Source of the DNA: Streptomyces flaveolus
Lineage (GTDB): Bacteria; Actinomycetota; Actinomycetes; Streptomycetales; Streptomycetaceae
Length of the DNA: 64,000 nt
Reading direction: 5' to 3'
NCBI RefSeq assembly: GCF_000716535.1
Contig: NZ_JNWV01000025.1
Location: 1 to 64,000, forward strand
Part shown: piece after piece, positions 1 to 8,164 of the stretch
Layout of the letters: each line of letters opens with the position of its first letter
Position numbering within the stretch: position 1 is the first letter of the stretch
The notes under the pieces: generated by a model
The model's input: only the letters and a program-made list of their open reading frames with translations
What the model was told of the DNA's origin: nothing
Database searches by the model: none
Program-made: the position numbers and the translations under genes

Positions 1-219
1 GCGCTGGTCATGGTGGAGACGGCTCAGTCAGACCCGCGCTCGCATCAGCCACTACAAACGGCGAGGCCAAACCCCATAACTGTGATTGCAGTACTAGGCT
101 GATTCCATGCTGCACGGCTCGCAGGAGCTGCCGACGCCTCACCGTCACGCGCCGCAGTCCCTACGGCAGCTGCTTCCACGGCAGAGCGTGTAGCGCCTTC
201 TCAGTGGAAGGGCGATCGG

Positions 220-1701
220 ATGGTACCCATGACGGCAGCGGTGGACCCGGATCGGTCGGAGTGGGATGTCATCGTCCTCGGCGGTGCCGCAGCCGGTGAG
301 AACGCCGCGCAGTACGCGAGCCAGTTCTCCGGCCTGTCCTCGGTGCTCGTCGAGAACCACCTGGTCGGCGGCGAGTGCTCGTACTGGGCGTGCATGCCCA
401 GCAAGGCCCTGCTCCGGCCGGTGGAGGTGGTCGACGCCGCCGCACATCTGCCCGGGGTGTCGGCGCGACTGGATCCCGCCGGCGTATTCGCCCGGCGCGA
501 CCGCGTGATCAACGGGCTGGACGACACGTCCCAGGTGACATGGGCCCTGAACACCGGGATCGACGTGGTGCGCGGCTATGGACGACTGGCTGGTGAGCGC
601 ACGGTCGTGGTGAGCCGGCCCGACGGTTCCGCCAGGACGCTGACGGCCAGGCACGCGGTGGTCGTCGACACCGGTTCCTGTCCGGCAGTGCCCGATGTTC
701 CGGGCTTGCGTGCCGCGCTCCCCTGGACCTCACGCGATGTGACCACGATGAGTGAGGTGCCGCGCCGGGTGGTCATCCTCGGTGGCGGTGTGGTCGCGTG
801 CGAGGCGGCCACCTGGCTGCACGGCCTGGGAGCCGAGGTGACGGTCGTCCATCGGGGTGAACGGCTGCTGGCCCGCAACGAGCCCTTCGCGGGGACGCTC
901 GTAGGCGAGGAACTGCACAACGCGGGCGTCCGCCTGCGTCTCGGCCAGAGCATGTCCCAGGTGAAGCGGTCCGAGGCTCGTGACACCGGCGAAGGCCGCG
1001 TGCACGGCGGTGAGGTGAGCGTGACCCTGGACGACGGCACGACCATCGTGGCCGACGAGGTCGTCGTCGCCGCCGGCCGCACCCCGAACACCGACGACAT
1101 CGGCCTGGAAACCGTCGGCCTGTCCGCGGGCGGGTTCCTCGACGTCGACGAACAGCAGGCCGTACGGGAAGCGGACGGCACCTGGCTCTACGCCATCGGC
1201 GATGTGTGCGGCCGTGCGCTCCTCACGCACATGGGCAAGTACCAGGCCCGTATCGCCGGTGAGGCCATCGCGGCACGGGCCACCGGCTCCGCCGACCTGC
1301 CGTCCGCGACCGCCGGCCACACCGGGTCACCCCAGGTCATCTTCACCACCCCGGAGGTCGGCAGCGCCGGCGTCACCGAGCAGCAGGCACGGGAGGCGGG
1401 CATCGACGTGGAGACCGTCGAGTACGACCTCGCCGCGCTGGCCGGGACGTACGTCATGCGCGCGGACTATCGCGGGCGGGCCAAGCTCGTGATCGACCGC
1501 GCCGACGACGTGGTGGTGGGAGCGACGTTCGTCGGCGCCGGCATCGCCGAGCTCGTGCACTCGGCGACCACGGCCATCGTGGGACGCGTTCCCGTGTCCA
1601 CCCTGTGGCACGTGGTGCCCAGTTACCCCACGGCGAGTGAGATCTGGCTGCGTCTCCTGGAGACGCTGCGCGGGAACCGCCATGCGGCCCTCGGGGAATG
1701 A
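220..1701 (+). CDS. Pyridine nucleotide-disulfide oxidoreductase
   Basis: A 493-residue FAD/NAD(P)H flavoprotein of the dihydrolipoamide dehydrogenase/mercuric reductase family, cytosolic. The N-terminal Rossmann motif (GGAAAG, near residue 21) is followed by the redox-active disulfide in GGECSYWACMPSK, with the family's CxxxxC spacing. A second Rossmann motif (ILGGGVVACEAA) binds NAD(P)H, and the C-terminal dimerisation domain keeps a His..PTxSE signature (HVVPSYPTASEIW). It lacks an HMA domain and the C-terminal Cys pair of true mercuric reductases, so the substrate is unknown. ATG at 220 follows GGAAGG; a second ATG at 229 is possible. A TetR gene follows 56 bases downstream on the same strand. 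Confidence 0.9.
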   Translation: MVPMTAAVDPDRSEWDVIVLGGAAAGENAAQYASQFSGLSSVLVENHLVGGECSYWACMPSKALLRPVEVVDAAAHLPGVSARLDPAGVFARRDRVINGLDDTSQVTWALNTGIDVVRGYGRLAGERTVVVSRPDGSARTLTARHAVVVDTGSCPAVPDVPGLRAALPWTSRDVTTMSEVPRRVVILGGGVVACEAATWLHGLGAEVTVVHRGERLLARNEPFAGTLVGEELHNAGVRLRLGQSMSQVKRSEARDTGEGRVHGGEVSVTLDDGTTIVADEVVVAAGRTPNTDDIGLETVGLSAGGFLDVDEQQAVREADGTWLYAIGDVCGRALLTHMGKYQARIAGEAIAARATGSADLPSATAGHTGSPQVIFTTPEVGSAGVTEQQAREAGIDVETVEYDLAALAGTYVMRADYRGRAKLVIDRADDVVVGATFVGAGIAELVHSATTAIVGRVPVSTLWHVVPSYPTASEIWLRLLETLRGNRHAALGE

Positions 1702-1757
1702 GACGCCCTGCGCACGCATTTTCGGACCGTTGAGTCAAGAAGCGGTACCATATCGTC

Positions 1758-2345
1758 ATGGGTCGCCCTCGAAACTTCGACGAGAACCGGGTCCTGGAGT
1801 CCGTACGCGAGCAGTTCTGGAACAGCGGCTATGCCGCCACATCGGTGCAGGACCTGATGGGCGTCACGGGGCTGGGCAAGGGCAGCCTGTACGGCGCGTT
1901 CGGCGACAAGCGCCAGCTCTTCCTTCAGGTACTGGACAGCTACCGCGACGAGCAACTGGCCGGCGTCCGGTCGATCCTCACCGGTCCGGGCACGGCCATG
2001 GAGCGCCTGGCCCGCCTGCTGGAGGGCGCCGCCGAAGGGTTTGCGGAAGACCCGCAGCGGCGTGGCTGCTTCCTCGTCAACAGCACATCGGAACTGCACA
2101 GCCAGGACCCCGACGTCGCATCGCGGGCCAGGACGACGTACCAGGCCGTCGAAGATCTTCTGGTCGCCTGCGTGAGGGAAGCGCAGAACGAAGGGGCCGT
2201 GGACCCCGACGCCGACCCCCAGGAGCTCGGACGTCTGCTGCTTGCGGTCATGCAGGGCATCGAGTTCCTGGCCAAGACCCACATGGACGGCTCGGCCCTG
2301 CTGCAGATCGGCCGCGCCGCTCTCTCGCGACTGCCTCGCCCTTAG
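1758..2345 (+). CDS. TetR/AcrR family transcriptional regulator
   Basis: A 195-residue regulator with an N-terminal TetR helix-turn-helix (about residues 8-55: GYAATSVQDLMGVTGLGKGSLYGAFGDK) and a ligand-binding C-terminal domain of normal length. Such proteins usually repress neighbouring genes and release DNA on ligand binding. The likely target is the short-chain dehydrogenase directly downstream, whose promoter carries two GACCG-type repeats at 2406-2452. A looser GGACCG..CGGTACC arrangement lies at 1724-1749 just ahead of this gene and could give autoregulation. The ATG at 1758 is the first start after that sequence. Inducer unknown. Confidence 0.9.
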   Translation: MGRPRNFDENRVLESVREQFWNSGYAATSVQDLMGVTGLGKGSLYGAFGDKRQLFLQVLDSYRDEQLAGVRSILTGPGTAMERLARLLEGAAEGFAEDPQRRGCFLVNSTSELHSQDPDVASRARTTYQAVEDLLVACVREAQNEGAVDPDADPQELGRLLLAVMQGIEFLAKTHMDGSALLQIGRAALSRLPRP

Positions 2346-2403
2346 CGACGGCGACGCCGATCACATCAGACGCCTCACCGCTGATCCCACCTCACCCTGG
2401 TTT

Positions 2404-2452
2404 TTGACCGGTCGGTCCGTAACGGCTATATTGGACCGAGCGGACCATAACG
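2404..2452 (+). promoter_or_regulatory. Promoter and paired TetR-type operators for the SDR gene
   Basis: TTGACC (2404-2409) and TATATT (2427-2432) are separated by 17 bases, a near-consensus housekeeping promoter that stands out in this GC-rich DNA. Two direct repeats, GACCGgtCGGtCCgTAACG (2406-2424) and GACCGagCGGaCCaTAACG (2434-2452), overlap the -35 and follow the -10; the first contains the inverted repeat GACCG-GT-CGGTC. The placement suggests repression by the upstream TetR protein (inference). Confidence 0.65.
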
Positions 2453-2564
2453 TGGTCACCGCTCCCTCACCGGCCCTGGGCGAGACGGAAAGCCCGAGCG
2501 GCAGTCCGGTGACGAATCACCGGGCCTCCCGTTTCACCCTCGAACGAGTCACCAGGAGAGAACC

Positions 2565-3314
2565 ATGGGACAGCTTGACGGCAAGACCGCGCTGGTCACC
2601 GGCGCGACCACCGGAATCGGCCTCGCCACGGCACGGCGCTTCGCGGCAGAGGGCGCTCACGTGTTCATCACGGGCCGCCGCCAGGAAGTGCTCGACGCCG
2701 CAGTGGCCGAGATCGGCGCGAACGCCACCGGCGTCCGCAGCGACGTCTCCGACCTCGCGGACCTCGACCGGCTCTACGCGGCCGTCGCCGCGCAGGGCCG
2801 CGGCATCGATGTGCTGTTCGCGAACGCCGGCGGCGGCGAGTTCGCCACTCTGGAACAGGTCACCGAGCAGCATTTCGACTCCACCTTCGACACCAACGTC
2901 AGGGGCACGCTGTTCACCGTTCAGAAGGCGCTCCCGCTGCTCAACGACGGTGCCTCGGTGATCCTCACCGGCTCGACCGCCGCCACCACGGGGACCGAGG
3001 CCTTCGGCGTGTACGCCGCCTCGAAAGCCGCCATCCGGTCCTTCGCCCGCACGTGGGCCAACGAGCTGAAGGGCCGTGCGATCAGGGTGAACACACTGGT
3101 GCCCGGCCCCATCGACACGCCTGGCATCACCGGCCTGGCTCCCGACACGGAGCAGGCGGGGCACCTCCGGAACTCCCTCGCGAGTCAGGTACCGCTCGGC
3201 CGCATGGGGCGCCCCGACGAGGCCGCCTCGGCGGCGCTCTTCCTGGCCTCCGACCAGAGCAGCTTCGTCACCGGCGCCGAACTGTTCGTCGACGGCGGCC
3301 TCAACCAGGTCTGA
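2565..3314 (+). CDS. Short-chain dehydrogenase/reductase (SDR)
   Basis: A 249-residue classical SDR. It has the cofactor motif TGATTGIG near residue 12, the NAG motif (NAGGG), a catalytic Ser in the GSTAA segment, YAASK for the Tyr/Lys pair near residue 153, and the C-terminal GAELFVDGGL found in FabG-like members. It probably oxidises or reduces a small alcohol or carbonyl compound with NAD(P)(H); the exact substrate cannot be read. RBS-like AGGAGAG precedes ATG 2565. Its promoter has two candidate TetR operators, so it is probably the inducible target of the gene at 1758. Confidence 0.92.
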   Translation: MGQLDGKTALVTGATTGIGLATARRFAAEGAHVFITGRRQEVLDAAVAEIGANATGVRSDVSDLADLDRLYAAVAAQGRGIDVLFANAGGGEFATLEQVTEQHFDSTFDTNVRGTLFTVQKALPLLNDGASVILTGSTAATTGTEAFGVYAASKAAIRSFARTWANELKGRAIRVNTLVPGPIDTPGITGLAPDTEQAGHLRNSLASQVPLGRMGRPDEAASAALFLASDQSSFVTGAELFVDGGLNQV

Positions 3315-3436
3315 GTCGTCGGGTCATCGGCCGCCGGGCACCCGCGTCGAAGGCCCGACCGCGATCCGTGAACCGATCACAGGCCTGGCGAACATCCCCA
3401 CAGGCGAAGCGTCCACGACAGGAGTAGAAACGGAGG

Positions 3437-3613
3437 ATGAGGAAAAACAGCGAGACCCCGCAACGGATGGACGAGTGGGTCGACAGTGTTCAACGCCTCT
3501 CCGAAGAATCGGACGCCAAGAGCGCCAAGAACGTGGTCGCCGACATCTACAGGGCAGCGCAGGACGAGCTCGACGCGCAGCGGGCCCAGGCCGAGTTCGA
3601 ACGCGAGGAGTGA
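3437..3613 (+). CDS. Small acidic hypothetical protein (58 aa)
   Basis: An unrecognised 58-residue protein beginning MRKNSETPQRMDEWV and ending AEFEREE. It is rich in Glu, Asp, Gln and Ala, with no membrane segment, and is predicted mostly helical. An in-frame stop lies just upstream (3425-3427), so ATG 3437 is the first possible start; AGGAG at 3420-3424 is a possible ribosome site, and a second GGAGG abuts the ATG. Codons have the expected GC3 bias over the whole length, which supports real coding. A later ATG at 3467 is an alternative start. Function unknown. Confidence 0.6.
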   Translation: MRKNSETPQRMDEWVDSVQRLSEESDAKSAKNVVADIYRAAQDELDAQRAQAEFEREE

Positions 3614-3639
3614 CCGCTGACGGCACTTGCCCGTCCGCT

Positions 3640-3880
3640 CGGACCTCGTAGGACCGCATGGGTTCCAGACGGTCGTACGTGACGTTGACACCCGGACCGT
3701 TCTCCCCGAGCAGGCCGCCGACCACGGCCATGCCGGTGGGATGGATGGCGGCGTCGTGCACGGCGACGGCACGCTCCGGGGACACCTTCCGCAGCCAGTC
3801 GATCAGTTCGGTGCGCCGACGGGGTCGATCACCAGCGTTCCGTCGCGGGTTCGCAACCGAACGCACGCGTGGCACTCAGC
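3640..3880 (-). pseudogene. Remnant of an MBL-fold metallo-hydrolase, internally deleted
   Basis: On the minus strand about 3880-3815 reads CHACVRLRTRDGTLVIDPVG, which matches the N-terminus of small MBL-fold (UlaG-like) hydrolases (typical HACVRLE..GTLVIDPGG). It runs into a stop. In another frame, 3815-3640 reads TELIDWLRKVSPERAVAVHD and on to VTYDRLEPMRSYEV, matching the C-terminal end of the same family. The central part with the HxHxDH metal motif is missing, so this is a deletion remnant with a frame change at about 3815. It lies between two plus-strand genes. Family assignment is from pattern recognition. Confidence 0.5.
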
Positions 3881-4121
3881 AACCGCCGGGGGCCGCCCCC
3901 GACCGTTCGGGAGCGGCCCCACCGGTCTTCAGTGGTCTGGCCGGCATGGCATCGGCCGAACGACCACCCGGCGCGGCCCCCCCGTCGTCCCCGGTCCGCG
4001 CGGCCACCGCGCGCTTCCGCGTCAGGGTCAAATGACCGATGTGGGCGTCTACGGCCCCGTGAAGGATCGGGAGCGTCGGACCTCGCAGCCGTCACGGCCC
4101 ACCTCAGGGAGGAGTCAGCAG

Positions 4122-5159
4122 ATGCACGCGGTACGACCACCTCAGCGTCTGGCGCCCAACATGTTCGGCATCCCTTTCGGCGTCTGCGGAGTGGCCCAGT
4201 GCTGGTCGACGGCCCATGCCTCGATCGCCGCACCGTCCTGGCCCGGCGACGCGCTGTGGGTGCTGGCCGCGCTCTCGTGGCTCGTCTGCCTGGTGGCCTA
4301 CCTGATCAGCAACTTCCGCGCCGGTCGTCTGCGGACCGAACTGAAGGACCCCACGTACGCGCCGTTCACCTCGCTGATCGTGATCGTGCCGATGCTGCTG
4401 GGCGTCACGCTGGCCCAGCACCAACGAGGCGCCGGAGAATCCGTGTTCGTCGTGGCGCTGGTCCTCACGCTCGCCCTGGGCGGGTGGCTGACGGCCGAGT
4501 GGATCACCGCCGACCTGCGACTGTCGCAGTGGCACCCCGGCTACTTCCTGCCCACCGTGGCCGGTGGCCTGATCGCGGCGGCAGGCAGTGCGGCCCTGGG
4601 GTACGAGAGTCTGGCGCGGCTCATGCTCGGGTACGGCGTGACGTGCTGGCTCGTGCTCGGTTCCATCCTGTTGCTACGGCTGTTCACGCAGCCGGCGCTT
4701 CCGGCGCCGCTGGTTCCCACCATCGCCATCGAAGTGGCGCCGCCGGTCGTCGCCGGAGACGCCTGGTTCGAAATCAACGGGGAACGCCTCGACCCCGTCG
4801 CCCTGTTCCTCGCCGGCTACGCCGTTCTCATGGTCCTGGTGCAACTGCGGCTCGTCCCGGTCTACCGGCGTGTGCCGTTCGGCCCGGGATGGTGGTCGTT
4901 CTCCTTCTCCTACGCGGCCGCCTTCGCCCTCGCCATCCGCTGGCTGGACGTGGAACATGTCGTACACCAGCGCTTCTGGACGTATGCCCTGCTCACCATC
5001 GTCAGCGCCGGAGTGGCGGCACTGGCCGTACCCACCGTCCGGCGCCTCGCCGGGCGAACGTATTTCGCCCCCTCCCCCGGTCACCAGGACGCGCCCGCGT
5101 CCGGGCCGAAGGACACCGCCGGTTCCTTGCAGGACGCCGGTCGCCCGGCCGATGGGTAG
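4122..5159 (+). CDS. TDT/SLAC1-type membrane transporter
   Basis: A 345-residue integral membrane protein with about ten hydrophobic segments. It resembles the tellurite-resistance/dicarboxylate transporter (TehA, SLAC1) family: N-terminal NMFGIPFGVCGVAQCWS, then alternating segments such as LWVLAALSWLVCLVAYLI and a WWSFSFSYAAAFALA segment near the end. TehA-type proteins are trimeric anion channels in the cytoplasmic membrane. ATG 4122 follows AGGGAGGAG at a good distance; the open frame upstream lacks coding character. The tail of about 35 residues is polar. Substrate unknown; there is no tellurite methyltransferase gene nearby. Confidence 0.75.
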   Translation: MHAVRPPQRLAPNMFGIPFGVCGVAQCWSTAHASIAAPSWPGDALWVLAALSWLVCLVAYLISNFRAGRLRTELKDPTYAPFTSLIVIVPMLLGVTLAQHQRGAGESVFVVALVLTLALGGWLTAEWITADLRLSQWHPGYFLPTVAGGLIAAAGSAALGYESLARLMLGYGVTCWLVLGSILLLRLFTQPALPAPLVPTIAIEVAPPVVAGDAWFEINGERLDPVALFLAGYAVLMVLVQLRLVPVYRRVPFGPGWWSFSFSYAAAFALAIRWLDVEHVVHQRFWTYALLTIVSAGVAALAVPTVRRLAGRTYFAPSPGHQDAPASGPKDTAGSLQDAGRPADG

Positions 5160-5190
5160 GCCCCGCTCCCTCCCGGATCCAGGATCCTCC

Positions 5191-5310
5191 ATGAAGACCA
5201 GGTCCAGCACCGAAGACGCCCCGGGCCGTTCGGGTCGCACGTACGAGGACGCCGCCCTCGGCGACGAGAACCAGGGGCGTGCCGCGAAGGCCGGTCGGCG
5301 GCTGCCATGA
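5191..5310 (+). CDS. Possible 39-aa leader or coupled small ORF
   Basis: A short polar reading frame (MKTRSSTEDAPGRSGRTYED.. to GRRLP) whose TGA overlaps the ATG of the next gene (ATGA at 5307-5310). The overlap suggests translational coupling with the PNPOx-fold gene. AGGATCC lies just ahead of the start, a weak ribosome site. No family was recognised. It could equally be chance coding in GC-rich DNA. Confidence 0.3.
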   Translation: MKTRSSTEDAPGRSGRTYEDAALGDENQGRAAKAGRRLP

Positions 5311-6245
5311 CGGACGACCGGCGTACGCCGGCGAGCTATCACGAAGGAGAGCTCGCGGCTCAGAGCCGTGCCGGATTCCGAGCGCACGCTCAGCGGCTGC
5401 TCCCCATCGTCGGAGACGCTCTACCGCGCGGAGTCGGCGCCTTCCTGGCCGCTCAGCGCGTCCTGTTCGTCGGCGCGGCCGACCCGGAAGGCCGTGTGTG
5501 GGCCACCGCCTTGTACGGGGAGCCGGGATTCCTCCGTGCCCGCGACCCGGCCACGCTGGACATCGCGTCCCTGCCGGCCGCAGTCGACCCCCTCGCCGGC
5601 ACCCTGTCCGCGCACGCCCGTGTGGGAACGCTCGTCATCGACTTCCCCCACCGACGCCGCCTGCGTGTCAACGGCCGGTCATCGCCTACGGAGCACGGCC
5701 TGGCGCTCGCCGTGGACCAGGCATACGGCAACTGCCCGCAGTACATCCAGAGCAGAACACCGCGGCAAGGCCGGCACGGCGCGACGACGGGGCGTCTCGT
5801 GTCCAGCGGGGAAGGCCTCGACGAGGGGCAGCGGCGAGTGGTCTGCGCAGCGGACACCTTCCTCGTCGCCTCCGTCTCCGCGTCCGGGGACGCCGACGTG
5901 TCGCACCGCGGCGGTGACCCGGGTTTCGTTCACGTCGCATCACCCACCCGTCTGAGCTGGCCGGACTACGCGGGCAACACCATGCTGATGACACTCGGCA
6001 ATCTCACCGTGAACCCCGGGGCGGGTCTCCTCTTCGTCGACTGGACGTCCGGCACCTCGATGCACCTGACGGGCACGGCGACGATCGACTGGGATCCCGC
6101 GGTCGCCGCGAGGGTGCCGGGGGCGCAGCGGATCGTGGTCTTCGACATCTCCCGGACCGTCGTGATCGAGCACGCGGAGGCTCCGTCGTGGTCGGCACCG
6201 GAGTACTCCCGCTTCAATCCACCCGCGGCCGGGGGCGGCTCATGA
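5307..6245 (+). CDS. Pyridoxamine 5'-phosphate oxidase-fold flavin-binding protein
   Basis: A 312-residue protein with two split-barrel (PNPOx-like) halves: about residues 45-140 (RVLFVGAADPEGRVWATALYG) and 175-300 (DTFLVASVSASGDADVSHRGG..FVDWTSGTSMHLTGTATIDW). The second half has the usual FMN-barrel pattern with DVSHRGG and W..GT. Members often accompany or are fused to ferredoxin-type reductases. Here a MOSC-reductase-ferredoxin fusion follows after 88 bases on the same strand, so the pair probably works together on an oxidised small molecule. Catalytic activity is not established from sequence. Confidence 0.85.
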   Translation: MTDDRRTPASYHEGELAAQSRAGFRAHAQRLLPIVGDALPRGVGAFLAAQRVLFVGAADPEGRVWATALYGEPGFLRARDPATLDIASLPAAVDPLAGTLSAHARVGTLVIDFPHRRRLRVNGRSSPTEHGLALAVDQAYGNCPQYIQSRTPRQGRHGATTGRLVSSGEGLDEGQRRVVCAADTFLVASVSASGDADVSHRGGDPGFVHVASPTRLSWPDYAGNTMLMTLGNLTVNPGAGLLFVDWTSGTSMHLTGTATIDWDPAVAARVPGAQRIVVFDISRTVVIEHAEAPSWSAPEYSRFNPPAAGGGS

Positions 6246-6333
6246 CGCGGGCGCGCCCCACGGTCGGCCACCGAGCGCCGGCCGAGCGTCGCAACGGCGG
6301 TGACGGCACACCGCAGGGAAGAGGAGACGACCC

Positions 6334-8097
6334 ATGGCCACTTTGATCGCCGTGAACGTCGGAATGCCCCGAGAGGTCCCCTGGCACGGGGAAACCGTCC
6401 GCACCGGGGTGTGGAAGAAACCCGTGACCGGCCCCAGGATGGTGCGCCGGCTCAACGTGGAGGGCGACGGCCAAGGCGACCTGAACGGGCACGGCGGCGA
6501 GCAGCGGGCCGTGCTCGTCTACCAGCTGGACTCCTACCGCTACTGGCAGCAGCAACTGCGTCGCGACGACTTCGTCTACGGGCAGTTCGGGGAGAACTTC
6601 ACGGTCGAGGGGATGTCCGACCAGGAGGTGTGCATCGGTGACCGCTACCGGATCGGTGGCGCGGTCTTCGAGGTGACCCAGCCCCGGGTGACGTGCTACC
6701 GGGTGGGGTTGCGGATGGACGAGCCCCGGATGGCCGCATTGCTCGTCTCCCATTCCCGGCCTGGCTTCTACATGCGCGTGATCACGGAGGGGGAAGTGGA
6801 GGCCGGCGACGACATCGTCAAGATCTCCACCGGCCCGGAGGCGATGACGGTCGCGGAGATGGACGCCCTGCTCTACCTGCCCGGCCATCCCCCCGGACAA
6901 CTGCGGCGCGGGCTGCGCATCCCCGCGCTGAGTCCGGGCTGGAAAGACTCCCTCCAGGCCCTGCTGGACGGCGCCGCCGACGGTGCCGCAGGGAACAAGG
7001 GGCTGACCGCGGCCGCGGCGAATCCGCCACCGGCCTGGCCGGGGTTCCGTCCGCTGGAGATCACACGGATCGACGTGGAGAGCAGCAGCATCTTCTCCCT
7101 CACCCTCGCCCCCACCGACGGGCGCCCCCTTCCGACGCCCTTGCCCGGACAGTTCCTCACCGTGCGCCTGCGGCCGGAACCCGAGGGGCCGCCGATCATC
7201 CGCAGCTATTCGCTGTCGGGCCGTCCAGGCGCCCCGGCGTACCGGATCAGCGTGAAGGCGGAACCGCATGGGGCCGCCAGTTCCCACCTGCGTCGCGCAC
7301 GCGTGGGAGACCGGCTCGACATCGCCGCGCCGCGCGGCACGTTCACCCTCGCCGACGGTGAGGCCCCCGTCCTGCTGTTGTCCGCCGGTGTGGGCGCCAC
7401 CCCCGTACTGTCCATGCTGCACGCGCTGGCGCACGCGCGATCGGCCCGCCAGGTGTGGTGGCTGCACGGGGCTCGGAACGGGGACGACCACGCCTTCGCG
7501 CAGGAGGTGCGCACCCTGCTCAGGAGCCTGCCGGCCGGCCGCTGCCACGTGTCCTACAGCCGTCCACGCGAGGACGACCGGCTCGGGACCGACTACACGG
7601 CCACGGGTCGGCTCTCCGCCGAACAGCTCCGCGAACTCGACCTGCCCTCGGACGCCGAGGCCTACATCTGCGGGCCGGCCGCCTTCATGGACGACATGTC
7701 CCGGGCACTCGCCGACCTGGGGATCGGGCCCGCCCGTGTGCACACCGAGATCTTCGGGGCGCTGGCTGCCATCCGGCCCGGAGTGCTCCAGGCACCGGCC
7801 CGGGCGCCGCACCTTCCGCTCCGTTCCCAGGGCGACGGCACCGGCCCGACGGTCTCGTTCGCGCGGAGCGGGATCACCGTGCCGTGGGATCCGGGGTACG
7901 GCACGTTGCTGGAACTCGCCGAGGCCTGCGACGTCCCCGTGCAGTGGTCCTGCCGCACCGGCGTCTGCCACACCTGCGAGACCGCCCTGCTCCAGGGCCG
8001 TGTCGACTACGCGCCGGAACCCATAGACCGGCCCGCGGAGGGCAACGCACTCATCTGCTGTTCCCGGCCCCCCGTGGATCTCGTGCTGGACCTGTGA
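6334..8097 (+). CDS. MOSC / ferredoxin-NADP reductase / 2Fe-2S ferredoxin fusion
   Basis: A 587-residue multidomain oxidoreductase. Residues about 1-150 are a MOSC domain of YiiM type (GDGQGDLNGHGGEQRAV, VTQPRVTCYRVG with the conserved Cys), followed by a YiiM-type three-alpha segment to about 205. Residues about 235-330 bind flavin (RSYSLSG), 335-445 bind NAD(P)H (LLLSAGVGATPVLSMLHAL and CGPAAFMDDM), and 500-587 form a plant-type 2Fe-2S ferredoxin with CRTGVCHTC plus a last Cys in LICCSRP. MOSC proteins handle molybdenum-cofactor-linked reductions such as N-hydroxylated compounds (YiiM). The fusion would carry electrons from NAD(P)H via flavin and Fe-S; direct transfer to the MOSC unit is inference. 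Confidence 0.9.
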   Translation: MATLIAVNVGMPREVPWHGETVRTGVWKKPVTGPRMVRRLNVEGDGQGDLNGHGGEQRAVLVYQLDSYRYWQQQLRRDDFVYGQFGENFTVEGMSDQEVCIGDRYRIGGAVFEVTQPRVTCYRVGLRMDEPRMAALLVSHSRPGFYMRVITEGEVEAGDDIVKISTGPEAMTVAEMDALLYLPGHPPGQLRRGLRIPALSPGWKDSLQALLDGAADGAAGNKGLTAAAANPPPAWPGFRPLEITRIDVESSSIFSLTLAPTDGRPLPTPLPGQFLTVRLRPEPEGPPIIRSYSLSGRPGAPAYRISVKAEPHGAASSHLRRARVGDRLDIAAPRGTFTLADGEAPVLLLSAGVGATPVLSMLHALAHARSARQVWWLHGARNGDDHAFAQEVRTLLRSLPAGRCHVSYSRPREDDRLGTDYTATGRLSAEQLRELDLPSDAEAYICGPAAFMDDMSRALADLGIGPARVHTEIFGALAAIRPGVLQAPARAPHLPLRSQGDGTGPTVSFARSGITVPWDPGYGTLLELAEACDVPVQWSCRTGVCHTCETALLQGRVDYAPEPIDRPAEGNALICCSRPPVDLVLDL

Positions 8098-8121
8098 GAC
8101 GTCACCGCGGCATCGGACGCG

Positions 8122-8157
8122 CTCGGTGTCACGGACTCACTCGGTGTCACGGACTCG
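8122..8157. repeat. 18-bp tandem duplication
   Basis: CTCGGTGTCACGGACTCA at 8122-8139 is followed directly by CTCGGTGTCACGGACTCG at 8140-8157 (17 of 18 bases identical), then by a partial CTCAG. It lies between the convergent ends of the MOSC fusion and the truncated thioredoxin reductase. Confidence 0.8.
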
Positions 8158-8164
8158 CTCAGGC

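Noticed and set aside
1..219. Upstream region checked for the end of another gene, tRNA or promoter
   Set aside because: No tRNA fold, no coding bias, and only a weak TTGCAG-like element.
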